NCBI GenBank assembly: GCA_910576205.1
Contig: CAJTHL010000014.1
Location: forward strand, 1 to 64,000
Direction of reading: 5' to 3'
DNA: 64,000 nucleotides
Source: Clostridia bacterium
GTDB lineage: Bacteria; Bacillota; Clostridia; Lachnospirales; Lachnospiraceae
Part shown: positions 45,573 through 54,065 of the stretch, in pieces
Layout of the letters: the number at the start of each line of letters is the position of its first letter
Numbering within the stretch: position 1 is the first letter of the stretch
Notes under the pieces: generated by a model
The model's input: the letters and a program-made list of their open reading frames with translations, nothing else
Told to the model about the DNA's origin: nothing
The model's database searches: none
Position numbers and translations under genes: made by a program

Positions 45573-46127
45573 ATGGGAGAAAAACCAAATGTCCTGGCAA
45601 ATGCCTGCAGCTTTTCGGGTATCCGGCCGGTTATGGCTGACCTGCCTTACCCGCCCGTCCAGGTGACCAGGGAAAACCAGGCGTACGCGCAGCTTCTTGA
45701 GGTGGACTACTGCGGCGCAGTGTCGGAAATGTCCGCCATTACCCAGTATATCAACAATGAAATCCGGCTGTCCCACGAGCGCTGCGGGACGGCGAAAATC
45801 ATCCTGGGTATAGCTATGGCGGAGATGATGCATTTACAGAAACTGGGAGAGTTGATTTGCCTGCTGGGCGGAAGCCTTGACTTTACGGCGAAGCAGCCAA
45901 ACGGGCGGCCGCGGATGTGGACGCCGGAATATCTGACGCTTCCGGGACATCCCGGGAAGATGCTGCTGGCGGGAATCGAGTCGGAAAAAGGGGCCATCAG
46001 CCAGTACCAGATGCACAGAAAGCTTATCCAGGACCCTTACGTGGATGCCCTGTTGTCCAGGATTATTCTGGATGAGGAATACCACATTATGATTCTACAG
46101 GCACTGCTTAGAGAATGGCAGTCCTGA
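45573..46127 (+). CDS. Ferritin-like di-iron protein
   Basis: A 184-residue protein with ferritin/manganese-catalase-like helices. Likely metal ligands are Glu in LLEVDYCGAVSEMSA, the ExxH in AEMMHLQKLGEL, Glu in GIESEKGAISQYQ and a final ExxH in LDEEYHIMILQAL. It probably handles peroxide or is a bacterioferritin-like or CotJC-like protein. AAGGAGAG precedes the ATG at 45573, which I prefer over a start ten codons earlier. It stands alone, followed by a terminator at 46201-46244. Confidence 0.75.
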   Translation: MGEKPNVLANACSFSGIRPVMADLPYPPVQVTRENQAYAQLLEVDYCGAVSEMSAITQYINNEIRLSHERCGTAKIILGIAMAEMMHLQKLGELICLLGGSLDFTAKQPNGRPRMWTPEYLTLPGHPGKMLLAGIESEKGAISQYQMHRKLIQDPYVDALLSRIILDEEYHIMILQALLREWQS

Positions 46128-46200
46128 AACGGAAAAGGAACATGTTTTTAAGATAGGATATACAAAGCGCCATGGACCCGGGCCCATGGGAGAATATGAG

Positions 46201-46244
46201 GCAGGGCGGCTGTAAACGGAAATGTTTGCGGTCGCCCTGCTTTT
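46201..46244 (+). terminator. Terminator after the ferritin-like gene
   Basis: GCAGGGCG (46201-46208) pairs with CGCCCTGC (46233-46240), with further inner pairing (TGTAAAC with GTTTGCG), then TTTT. Confidence 0.85.
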
Positions 46245-46329
46245 ACTGACAGCGGGGAAAACGTATATACCGGCATTGTCGTCCGGCGTCTTTTACAGTC
46301 AACTGCAGGAAAGAGGAATAAAATACATA

Positions 46330-46363
46330 TTGACAATATTGAATATATGTGATATATACAATA
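46330..46363 (+). promoter_or_regulatory. Promoter and dyad operator of the GntR-ABC operon
   Basis: TTGACA (46330-46335), a 17-bp spacer and TATATA (46353-46358). A 27-bp dyad covers the spacer and -10: TATTGAATATAT (46337-46348), GTG, ATATATACAATA (46352-46363), with one mismatch between arms. A YtrA-type repressor bound there would block the promoter, giving autoregulation. Confidence 0.82.
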
Positions 46364-46400
46364 TATAAAACAAATACACAGGATAGCAAAGAGGTGAGAC

Positions 46401-46775
46401 ATGGAAATCATTATAAGCAATTCCAGCGGGAAGCCTATCTATGAGCAGATAACAATCCAGATCAAAAACATGGTTATGAATGGCAGCTTAAAGCCTGGCG
46501 ACGCCTTACCCTCCATGAGGCTTCTGGCAAAGGAGCTTAGGATCAGCGTTATCACCACAAAGCGGGCCTATGAAGATCTGGAGCGGGACGGATTTATCAC
46601 CACAGTGGTGGGAAAGGGCAGTTTTGTCCGGGAAGCCAATGTGGAGCTGGTAAGGGAAGAAAGGCTTCGCATGATTGAAAGCCGTCTCCAGGAGGCGGTG
46701 GAGATCGCCAGGCAGAGCGGAATCAGGGAGAAAGAGCTTACGGACATCTTAAAATTACTGTTTGAGGAGGCATAG
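46401..46775 (+). CDS. GntR-family regulator (YtrA type)
   Basis: A 124-residue regulator with a winged helix-turn-helix (LKPGDALPSMRLLAKELRIS) and a short helical C-terminal dimer region, the layout of the YtrA subfamily. It starts with IISNSSGKPIYEQI, typical of YtrA proteins. AAAGAGGTGA precedes the ATG. It is the first gene of an operon with an ABC ATPase and permease, which such regulators normally repress; inducers of related systems include cell-wall antibiotics. Confidence 0.92.
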   Translation: MEIIISNSSGKPIYEQITIQIKNMVMNGSLKPGDALPSMRLLAKELRISVITTKRAYEDLERDGFITTVVGKGSFVREANVELVREERLRMIESRLQEAVEIARQSGIREKELTDILKLLFEEA

Positions 46776-46778
46776 TAT

Positions 46779-47645
46779 ATGGATGCGATTAAAGTAGAGA
46801 ATCTTACAAAGCGTTATCACAAATTTGTGCTGGACGGGGTCAGCTTTACGGTTCCAAGCGGCGTGATTGTGGGATTTATAGGGGAAAACGGAGCGGGCAA
46901 GACCACCACCATCAAGGCCATGCTGGGGCTGATTCAGGCGGACAGGGGAAACTTAACCCTTCTGGGACACAACCCTGCGGAAAAGGACGGCTCCTGGAAA
47001 GAGGAGATTGGCGTGGTGTTTGACGAGAGCTATTTTCCGGAAAATCTGACGCCCAGGGATGTGGGCAGGATTATGAAGAGAATGTACCACACCTGGGAGC
47101 CGCAAAAGTTCCGGAAGTATCTTTCGGAATTTTCCGTGCCGGAAGGCACCCGTTTTAAGGAGCTGTCCAGAGGGATGAAGATGAAGCTGTCCATAGCGGT
47201 GGCCCTGTCCCACGCCACCAGGCTTCTGATTCTGGATGAGGCCACCAGCGGGCTGGACCCTGTGATCCGCAGCGAAATCCTGGATATTTTCCAGGAATTT
47301 ATCCAGGACGATAACCATACGGTATTCCTGTCCTCCCATATCGTCAGCGATATTGAGAGGGTTTCCGATTATATTCTGCTGCTCCATCAGGGAAAGCTTC
47401 TGCTTTATGAAAATAAGGATACGCTTATTTACCAGTATGGAGTGCTCCGGTGCGGCACCCGGCAGTTTGAAACGGCGGACCGGACCCACTGGGTAAGCTA
47501 CCGGAAAAACGCATTTGAATATGAAATCTTAGTAAACAACCGGGAAGAGCTGGAACAGGATAGAGAGGCGGTGGTGGACCGCATCACACTGGAGGAGCTG
47601 CTGCTGTTTCTGGTAAAGGGAGAATATCTGGAGGTGAAGAGATGA
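46779..47645 (+). CDS. ABC transporter ATP-binding protein
   Basis: A 288-residue ATPase of the YtrB/bacitracin-like export group. Walker A is GENGAGKTT (near 37-45), signature LSRGMKMKLSIA, Walker B LLILDEATSGLDP and the switch His in FLSSHIVSDIE. The C-terminal 70 residues are family-specific. It begins 3 nt after the regulator and overlaps the permease by 4 nt. With the permease it may pump an antimicrobial or lipid; substrate unknown. Confidence 0.92.
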   Translation: MDAIKVENLTKRYHKFVLDGVSFTVPSGVIVGFIGENGAGKTTTIKAMLGLIQADRGNLTLLGHNPAEKDGSWKEEIGVVFDESYFPENLTPRDVGRIMKRMYHTWEPQKFRKYLSEFSVPEGTRFKELSRGMKMKLSIAVALSHATRLLILDEATSGLDPVIRSEILDIFQEFIQDDNHTVFLSSHIVSDIERVSDYILLLHQGKLLLYENKDTLIYQYGVLRCGTRQFETADRTHWVSYRKNAFEYEILVNNREELEQDREAVVDRITLEELLLFLVKGEYLEVKR

Positions 47646-48274
47646 GCGGACTGTTGTTAAAGGATTTACTGAATCTGAAACGCCTGGCAAAACAGTATCT
47701 GGTGATACTGGCAGCTATGTTTGTGTGGGGAGCATTTATGAAGAATGCCTACTTTGTCTCCATGTACGTGGTGCTCTGCGGCTCCATGGTGGTGCTGACC
47801 AGCTTCAGCTACGATGAATACGCCCATTTTGAAAAGTATGCGCTGACTATGCCCATTACAAGGGATACTCTGGTAAAAGAAAAATACCTGCTTTTGCTGA
47901 TGCTGGTGGGCGGCGGCACGGCTCTTGGCATCGGGCTGGGGGCAGTACTGACGGTGATTCTGAAGGAGAGCATTCTGGAGCTGAATATAAGCGGTCTGGC
48001 TATAGGAGCCATTTTCCTGGTGGTTTACAGCGTGATTGTGCCGCTGATTTATAAGATGGGCGTGGAAAAGGCCAGGATGTGCATGGTAGGAATTTACATT
48101 GGACTTTTTGCCCTGGTTTTTGGTACACTGAAGCTGGTACAGCTGGGAAACGGGCTGCGGCTGCCCGGATATCTGGGGGTTCTGCTGCCGGCGGCGGGAG
48201 TGCTGGCAGTTGTGGTAATTTTTGTGTGCTCTTTCTGGATTTCTCTTCGGATTGTGCGGAAAAAGGAGTGGTAA
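47642..48274 (+). CDS. ABC-2 type permease
   Basis: A 210-residue membrane protein with about six spans, matching the ABC-2 permeases that follow YtrA-type regulators (opening SGLLLKDLLNLKRLAKQY). It overlaps the ATPase gene by 4 nt. No extracellular domain is seen. It forms the channel of the exporter. Confidence 0.85.
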   Translation: MSGLLLKDLLNLKRLAKQYLVILAAMFVWGAFMKNAYFVSMYVVLCGSMVVLTSFSYDEYAHFEKYALTMPITRDTLVKEKYLLLLMLVGGGTALGIGLGAVLTVILKESILELNISGLAIGAIFLVVYSVIVPLIYKMGVEKARMCMVGIYIGLFALVFGTLKLVQLGNGLRLPGYLGVLLPAAGVLAVVVIFVCSFWISLRIVRKKEW

Positions 48275-48421
48275 AACCCGGCTTCAGGCAGAAATTTAAG
48301 AAAATTTTAATGGTTTCCCAGGGAAAATTCCTTTATACTAAAGATGTATGCACAGCAGACAGGGATGTATCAGTCTTTGCCGGGCAAAGAGCAGACCACA
48401 CACAGGGAAAAGGGGAAACAG

Positions 48422-49321
48422 ATGAATATAGGCAGGAGAAAAAGGAGAGAGCGGCTTAAGCTTCAGAGACGCCGGGAGTCCCGCCGGGAAAAGAAACGGC
48501 TGCTTGGCTTTTTCGCCGTAGGCTGCGCCATGTTTCTCATAGGCGCCTTTGCGGGAGGCTTCTATGTGAAGAATATGGATCATTTTGTCCAGGCGGCCAG
48601 TCAGGAGCCGGTGGAGTCCGCCGCCTGGGAGGGGAATCTCCAGGCAAAGGTGGAGGAAATGCAGGCGGAGATTTTGCGGGAAAGCCAGGAAAAAGCGCAG
48701 CGCGAAAAGGAACAGGCAGAGGAACAGGAGGAAAATCTTCCCACAGACTGGAACCTGCGTCTTGTGAACCGGACGCATCCGCTCCCGGAGAACTATGAGG
48801 TGGAGCTTGGGAGCATTGGAGGCGGCCACCAGCTTGACGTGCGGATTGTGGACGAGTATAAGAAAATGATCCAGGCGGCCAGAGCCGAGGGGGTGTATAT
48901 CTATGTGTCCTCCTCTTATCGCAGCATGTTAAAGCAGGTGGAGCTGCACCATGATAAGATTCTGGACGGCATAAAGGAGGGCTTTTCCTACGACGAGGCA
49001 AAGACCCTGGCGGCTACGGTGGTGGCTGTGCCGGGAACCAGCGAGCATCAGCTGGGACTGGCTGTGGATCTGGTGTCCTCCGAGTACCGCAGGCTGGACG
49101 AGAAGCAGGAGAATACGAAGGGGTTCCAATGGCTTAAGGAGCACTGCTGGGAGTACGGGTTTATCCTGCGCTATCCCAACGGAAGAACGGATATCACAGG
49201 CATTATTTATGAGCCCTGGCATTTCCGCTATGTGGGGGAGATGGCGGCAAAGGAGATCATGGAAAAGGGAATTACACTAGAGGAATACCTGGGGGCCCTG
49301 CCGGTATCGGCGGAGCAATAG
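48422..49321 (+). CDS. D-alanyl-D-alanine carboxypeptidase (VanY/M15B)
   Basis: A 299-residue membrane-anchored peptidase. Residues about 25-50 form one span (LGFFAVGCAMFLIGAFAGGF) after a very basic N-terminus; a Glu/Gln-rich linker follows. The VanY domain has YVSSSYRS, SEHQLGLAVDLVS with the zinc His and Asp, and EPWHFRYVG with the last zinc His. It trims terminal D-Ala from peptidoglycan stem peptides outside the cell. I chose ATG 48422 after AAGGGGA; an earlier ATG at 48344 adds unsupported residues. Confidence 0.92.
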   Translation: MNIGRRKRRERLKLQRRRESRREKKRLLGFFAVGCAMFLIGAFAGGFYVKNMDHFVQAASQEPVESAAWEGNLQAKVEEMQAEILRESQEKAQREKEQAEEQEENLPTDWNLRLVNRTHPLPENYEVELGSIGGGHQLDVRIVDEYKKMIQAARAEGVYIYVSSSYRSMLKQVELHHDKILDGIKEGFSYDEAKTLAATVVAVPGTSEHQLGLAVDLVSSEYRRLDEKQENTKGFQWLKEHCWEYGFILRYPNGRTDITGIIYEPWHFRYVGEMAAKEIMEKGITLEEYLGALPVSAEQ

Positions 49322-49371
49322 ATCCGGGATATATACCGGGGATGGGAGGGAATAATTTCCCGGTAAACAGG

Positions 49372-49412
49372 CAGGCCGGACATGCGGAAGCTGGAAAGTC
49401 CGGCCTGTTTTT
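49372..49412 (+). terminator. Terminator after the carboxypeptidase gene
   Basis: CAGGCCGGAC (49372-49381) pairs with GTCCGGCCTG (49398-49407), then TTTTT. The 10-bp stem is perfect. Confidence 0.93.
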
Positions 49413-49537
49413 CTGCGCATTGGGATATACATGTGTATCTCTGTTATAATTCTTAAATTTCTATAAATACCAAAAGGAGCATTGGAAAAAAAATGATTTC
49501 ATGGTAAAATTTAAAAGAAGGGCAGAGGAAGAGAGCT

Positions 49538-51067
49538 ATGCAAAAGATATTTAAACGGATTTTCAACCGGATTGTCATATTCGGACTGGCGCTGGTGCTC
49601 CAGCTTGTCTGGTCCCTGGTGTTTATTATCCGGCTGAGCAATTATTCCGCATATGTTTCCGTCGTACTGACTCTTGCCAGCGTGGTTGCCACCATCTGGA
49701 TTATCAATAAGGATGAAAATCCGGTATACAAGCTGGCCTGGATTGTGCCGATTCTGCTGGCGCCGCTTTTTGGCGGTCTTTTGTATCTGCTGGTGGGAAA
49801 TAAAAAGCCTTCCAGGAAAATGCGCAGAAAGCTGGAGGCCGTGGAGAAAAGGACCGATCAGGAGTATCTCCAGGGAGAATCCCTCCTGCTCCGGGCGGAG
49901 AGGGAAGAGCCCTATGGGGCCGGGCAGATGCGTTATATCCAGAGGTTAAAATATCCGGTCTACAGGCATACGGAGACGAAATACTACGAGCTGGGAGACA
50001 CTATGTTCCCGGATATTCTGGATGCCCTTAAAGGAGCGAAGCACTTCATATTCATGGAGTATTTCATTATAGGGGAGGGCCGCATGTGGGGCTCGATCCT
50101 GGAAATCCTGGAAGAGAAGGCGAAGGAAGGCCTGGAGGTGCGGCTGATCTATGACGACATGGGATGTGTTTCCCTGCTGCCCCTGGGATACGACAGGTAT
50201 CTGGAACACAAGGGTATCAAATGCATGGCGTTTAATCCCTTTGTGCCTCTGTGGTCCCTGGCCATGAACCACAGGGATCACCGGAAGATCCTGGTGGTGG
50301 ACGGGCACACGGCCTTCAGCGGCGGGGTGAACCTGGCCGACGAGTACATCAACGAAAAGATGCGGTTCGGACACTGGAAGGACACAGGCTTTTGCTTAAA
50401 GGGGGACGCGGTCTGGAGTTATACCATGATGTTTCTCCAGATGTGGCATGGGTTCCGTCCGGAGAAGGAAGAATTCCGGAAATACCGCCCCCAGGTGTGG
50501 CATCGGGAGCCGTTTACGTCGGATGGCTATGTGCAGCCCTACGGGGATTCCCCCCTGGACAGCGAGGTGGCCGGGGAGAATATTTACCTGAATATTCTGA
50601 ACCAGGCCAGACGCTACGTGTATATTTTCACCCCCTATCTCATAATCGACAACGAGATGCAGACGGCCCTATGTCTGGCCGCCAAGCGGGGTGTGGACGT
50701 GCGCATTGTGATGCCGGGCATACCGGATAAGAAAGTGATTTTCCAGTTGAGCCGCTCTACATATCCGCCCCTTCTGCGGGGAGGCGTGCGGATTTACGAG
50801 TATACGCCGGGATTTTTACACGCCAAATCTTATGTGTGTGACGATGAGATTGCCGTGGTGGGCACCATTAACATGGACTACCGCAGCCTGTATCTGCACT
50901 TTGAGTGCGGTACATACTTTTACAAGTCCTCCCTGGTAGAGCAGGTAAAGGAGGATGTGCTAAAAACCATAGGAAAAAGCAGGGAAATCCGGCTGGAGGA
51001 TACGGGGCAGGGCTTTACGGGCGGACTGCTCAGGGCCGTGCTGCGGTTATTCGCGCCGCTTTTATAA
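49538..51067 (+). CDS. cls: Cardiolipin synthase
   Basis: Cls joins two phosphatidylglycerols into cardiolipin in the membrane. The 509 residues have two N-terminal spans (about 12-32 and 40-58) with the linker typical of Cls, and two phospholipase-D HKD motifs: NHRDHRKILVVDGHTAFSGG and LHAKSYVCDDEIAVVGTINM. Length is normal. A TATAAT at 49445-49450 may be its -10. A second PLD protein is encoded at 60533. Confidence 0.95.
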   Translation: MQKIFKRIFNRIVIFGLALVLQLVWSLVFIIRLSNYSAYVSVVLTLASVVATIWIINKDENPVYKLAWIVPILLAPLFGGLLYLLVGNKKPSRKMRRKLEAVEKRTDQEYLQGESLLLRAEREEPYGAGQMRYIQRLKYPVYRHTETKYYELGDTMFPDILDALKGAKHFIFMEYFIIGEGRMWGSILEILEEKAKEGLEVRLIYDDMGCVSLLPLGYDRYLEHKGIKCMAFNPFVPLWSLAMNHRDHRKILVVDGHTAFSGGVNLADEYINEKMRFGHWKDTGFCLKGDAVWSYTMMFLQMWHGFRPEKEEFRKYRPQVWHREPFTSDGYVQPYGDSPLDSEVAGENIYLNILNQARRYVYIFTPYLIIDNEMQTALCLAAKRGVDVRIVMPGIPDKKVIFQLSRSTYPPLLRGGVRIYEYTPGFLHAKSYVCDDEIAVVGTINMDYRSLYLHFECGTYFYKSSLVEQVKEDVLKTIGKSREIRLEDTGQGFTGGLLRAVLRLFAPLL

Positions 51068-51074
51068 ATGGACC

Positions 51075-51174
51075 GGCATCGGCCGGGAGGGAGCCCCGGA
51101 AGGATTTCCGCAGGGAGAAACGGATGGAAATTCTCCCGGTATCCAGGCCTTAAGAAGGGCAGATACAAAACTGG
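51075..51174 (+). repeat. Diverged family A repeat, single copy
   Basis: Shares GGCATCGGCC, the CCCCGGAAGGATTTC core, GGAAATTCTCCC and a final GGGCAGATAC with the pairs at 15398 and 17600, in the same order and spacing. It lies between cls and the CBS gene, ending about 12 bp before the next ribosome binding site. Confidence 0.7.
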
Positions 51175-51195
51175 AACAGCAATTAGGAGGAGCTA

Positions 51196-51621
51196 ATGAA
51201 CGTATTGTTTTTTTTAAAACCGAAAAGCGAGGTTGTATATTTAAAGGATGAATATACGCTGCGCCAGGCCATAGAAAAAATGGAGCGCAGCAGCTATTCC
51301 GCCATTCCCATGATTAACAGGATGGGAGAGTATGTGGGAACCGTGACAGAGGGGGATCTCCTCTGGACCATCAAAGAGCGGTATAATATTTCCCTTAAGG
51401 ACGCGGAGGATATCCCTATTCTCTCCGTAAACCGTCATATCCGGTTTGAGCCCATCTCTGTCAATGCAGATATGGAGGATATTGTGACCACTGCCATGAA
51501 CCAGAATTTTGTGCCGGTGATCGACGACAAGAAGGTGTTTATCGGGATAATCACCCGGAAAGACATTATCGAGTTCTGCTACAACCAGTATAAGAGCTGT
51601 CGCGGGGAGGCGGCCGGCTGA
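51196..51621 (+). CDS. CBS-domain protein
   Basis: A 141-residue protein made of two CBS motifs: the first around YTLRQAIEKMERSSYSAIPM and GEYVGTVTEGDLLW, the second around DIVTTAMNQNFVPVIDDKKV and IGIITRKDIIEF. Such stand-alone pairs bind adenine nucleotides and act as energy sensors for partner proteins. AGGAGG precedes the start. No catalytic domain is attached and the partner is unknown. Confidence 0.9.
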   Translation: MNVLFFLKPKSEVVYLKDEYTLRQAIEKMERSSYSAIPMINRMGEYVGTVTEGDLLWTIKERYNISLKDAEDIPILSVNRHIRFEPISVNADMEDIVTTAMNQNFVPVIDDKKVFIGIITRKDIIEFCYNQYKSCRGEAAG

Positions 51622-51666
51622 ATGATTAAGAAAATATAAAGGTTTTATTTGCGCAGATTTGACAAA

Positions 51667-51694
51667 GGGAGCCGGGGTTTACCGGTTCCCTTTT
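51667..51694 (+). terminator. Terminator after the CBS gene
   Basis: GGGAGCCGG pairs with CCGGTTCCC (one wobble), then TTTT. Confidence 0.85.
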
Positions 51695-51732
51695 GGCATT
51701 TTGATATTTACTGGGAAAATATCACAAAGGGC

Positions 51733-51761
51733 TTGAACTATTGTATAAAAATTGATACAAT
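51733..51761 (+). promoter_or_regulatory. Promoter of the sodium-pump cluster
   Basis: TTGAAC (51733-51738), a 17-bp spacer and TACAAT (51756-51761). Inverted half-sites ATTGTAT (51740-51746) and ATACAAT (51755-51761) lie within it, with an 8-bp gap. Confidence 0.75.
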
Positions 51762-51818
51762 GATAAACGGCGTGAATTGGTTTAAGATATAACAAAATAG
51801 AAAAATGGAGGGCTGAAA

Positions 51819-53213
51819 ATGAGTAATACAGCACAAACCTTGGCAGGTAAGAGGATTGAAGCCTTACTTGACGAGAACAGTTTCGTTGAAATCGGCGCTC
51901 TGGTAACTGCCAGAAGTACAGATTTTAACCTGCAGCAGAAGGAAACTCCGTCTGACGGCGTTATCACCGGTTATGGTGTCATCGACGGAAACCTTGTGTA
52001 TGTGTACAGCCAGGACGCTTCCGTGCTTCACGGAACTCTTGGCGAGATGCATGCAAAGAAGATCACAAAGCTTTATGACCTTGCTTTGAAGATGGGAGCT
52101 CCCGTCATTGGTCTGGTTGACTGCGCAGGCTTAAGGCTGCAGGAAGCTACGGACGCGCTGAACGGATTTGGGGAGATCTACAGAGCCCAGGCTCTGGCTT
52201 CCGGCGTGGTTCCCCAGATCACCGCTGTATTTGGCACATGTGGAGGCGGCCTGGCCGTGATTCCCGGGCTGACAGATTTTACCTTTATGGAGGAGTCCAA
52301 GGCAAAGCTGTTTGTAAATTCTCCCAACGCCATTGAGGGCAATGAGGTTTCCAGATGCGACAGCGCTTCCGCGAAATTCCAGTCTGAGGAGACGGGCCTT
52401 GTGGATGTAGTTGCGGACGAGGCGGGCGTATTATCCCAGATCCGCCAGCTTGTAGCCATGCTTCCCGCTAACAACGAGGACGACGCATCCTATGAGGAGT
52501 GCCTGGATGATCTGAACCGGGTATGCGAGGACCTGGGCCAGGTGGTGTATGAAGCTCCCTATGTGCTGTCCAGCATTTCCGACAGCAATGTATTCTTTGA
52601 GACAAAGGCTGCTTACGGCAAGGATATGGTGACCGGATTTATCAGACTGAACGGTATGACCGTGGGTGCTGTGGCCAACAACGCACAGGAGCTTTCCGCC
52701 CGTGGAGCCAGAAAAGCGGCAGAGTTTGTGAAATTCTGCGACGCCTTCAATATTCCGGTGCTGACGCTTACCAATGTGAAGGGCTATAAAACAACCATGT
52801 GCTCCGAGAAGAATATGGCCAAGGCAGTGGCAGAGCTCACCTATGCGTTTGCAAACGCAACGGTTCCCAAGGTAAACGTGGTGACCGGCCCCGCTTACGG
52901 AAGCGCTTATGTGGCCATGAACAGCAAGGGACTTGGCGCAGATGTGGTTTACGCGTGGACAGACGCCCAGATCGGAATGATGGATGCAAAGCTTGCGGTC
53001 AAAATCATGTATGCGGACGCAGACGCCGCAGCCCAGAAGGAGAAAGCGGCAGAGTACGCTTCCCTGCAGTCCAGCGCTGAGGCTGCTGCGAAGAGAGGCT
53101 ATGTTGACAGTATCATTGAGGCAAAGGACACCAGAAAATATGTGATCGGTGCCTTTGAGATGTTATTCACAAAGAGAGAAGACCGCCCTGCGAAAAAACA
53201 CGGCACGGTTTAA
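51819..53213 (+). CDS. Acyl-CoA carboxyltransferase subunit (12S/MmdA-like, short)
   Basis: A 464-residue carboxyltransferase with the crotonase-like double domain: GALVTARSTDF and DGVITGYGVIDG at the start, FGTCGGGLAVIPGLTDF as one oxyanion segment and VTGPAYGSAYVAMNSKG as the other. It is related to methylmalonyl-CoA, glutaconyl-CoA and propionyl-CoA carboxyltransferases but shorter than usual (about 510). GGAGGGCTGAAA precedes the ATG. It heads the biotin-dependent cluster. It would move CO2 between biotin and an acyl-CoA; which acyl-CoA is not determined. Confidence 0.88.
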   Translation: MSNTAQTLAGKRIEALLDENSFVEIGALVTARSTDFNLQQKETPSDGVITGYGVIDGNLVYVYSQDASVLHGTLGEMHAKKITKLYDLALKMGAPVIGLVDCAGLRLQEATDALNGFGEIYRAQALASGVVPQITAVFGTCGGGLAVIPGLTDFTFMEESKAKLFVNSPNAIEGNEVSRCDSASAKFQSEETGLVDVVADEAGVLSQIRQLVAMLPANNEDDASYEECLDDLNRVCEDLGQVVYEAPYVLSSISDSNVFFETKAAYGKDMVTGFIRLNGMTVGAVANNAQELSARGARKAAEFVKFCDAFNIPVLTLTNVKGYKTTMCSEKNMAKAVAELTYAFANATVPKVNVVTGPAYGSAYVAMNSKGLGADVVYAWTDAQIGMMDAKLAVKIMYADADAAAQKEKAAEYASLQSSAEAAAKRGYVDSIIEAKDTRKYVIGAFEMLFTKREDRPAKKHGTV

Positions 53214-53227
53214 GAGAGGTGAATAAT

Positions 53228-54046
53228 ATGAAGAAAATTAGGAAAAGAATAGCGGCCGCACTGCTGATGCTGGCGTGCGTGCTGACCTTGACGGCCTGTT
53301 CCTCCATCGGTTCCGTGCCGGATGAAGAAATATTCCAGGCAAAGTCGGATGCCTGCATTGAAATGCTGACCAGCGTAGACGGGGCGGCTTTGCAGGAGCA
53401 GGTGAAAAACCTGGAAGAGGGATTTGACGATTTTGAGCAGCAGGTGGCCTTGTATCCCTATATCGGGGGAAACGGACAGAAATTCGATTTTACGGCGGAC
53501 GCATATTTAAGTATGCTGAAAGCCTATGAGTCCTGTCTGGATGACCTGGGCGCTTTTGTACAGCTTAAGGAGTACGAGGGCGGAAAAGTAGATGGCGATG
53601 AGACCACCTACTATGCAGTGTATGAGTATGAGAAGCATGACCTGCGTCTGACCCTGGTGTTTGACCGGGAATATGTAATCAACACTGTGGCGGTGGATCC
53701 TATCCTTTCCACCGGGGAGATCCTTACCAAGGCGGGTCTCAACACACTTCTTGGCATGGGCAGCGTGTTTGTGGTACTGATTATCATCTGCCTGATTATT
53801 TACTGCTTTAACTTTATCCCCATGATCCAGAAGAAGTTTTCAAAGAAGCCGGCGGCGGCACCGGCCCCTGCAAAGGCAGCGCCCGCACCTGCGCCCGCTC
53901 CGGCAGTGGAGGAAGCCCAGGTGGATGATCTGGAGCTGGTGGCTGTGATTACAGCGGCAGTGGCAGCGGCTATGGGTACTTCCACGGATGGTTTTACCGT
54001 TCGTTCCATCAGACGTTCAAGTTCAAATAAATGGCGTAAGGCTTAA
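53228..54046 (+). CDS. OadG-like subunit fused to a lipoprotein domain
   Basis: A 272-residue protein. Residues 1-22 are a lipoprotein signal with the lipobox LTAC. The outer part (about 25-170) resembles DUF3887-type domains (AYLSMLKAYESCLDDLG, later LRLTLVFDREYVIN). A membrane span follows near 178-200 (GMGSVFVVLIIICLIIYCF), then an Ala/Pro-rich linker and the OadG-type tail ending in SIRRSSSNKWRKA. OadG is usually about 80 residues and stabilises the decarboxylase complex. The added outer domain is unusual. I chose ATG 53228 over GTG 53219 for spacing to GAGGTG. Confidence 0.82.
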   Translation: MKKIRKRIAAALLMLACVLTLTACSSIGSVPDEEIFQAKSDACIEMLTSVDGAALQEQVKNLEEGFDDFEQQVALYPYIGGNGQKFDFTADAYLSMLKAYESCLDDLGAFVQLKEYEGGKVDGDETTYYAVYEYEKHDLRLTLVFDREYVINTVAVDPILSTGEILTKAGLNTLLGMGSVFVVLIIICLIIYCFNFIPMIQKKFSKKPAAAPAPAKAAPAPAPAPAVEEAQVDDLELVAVITAAVAAAMGTSTDGFTVRSIRRSSSNKWRKA

Positions 54047-54065
54047 AATTTAGGAGGAAAAATCA

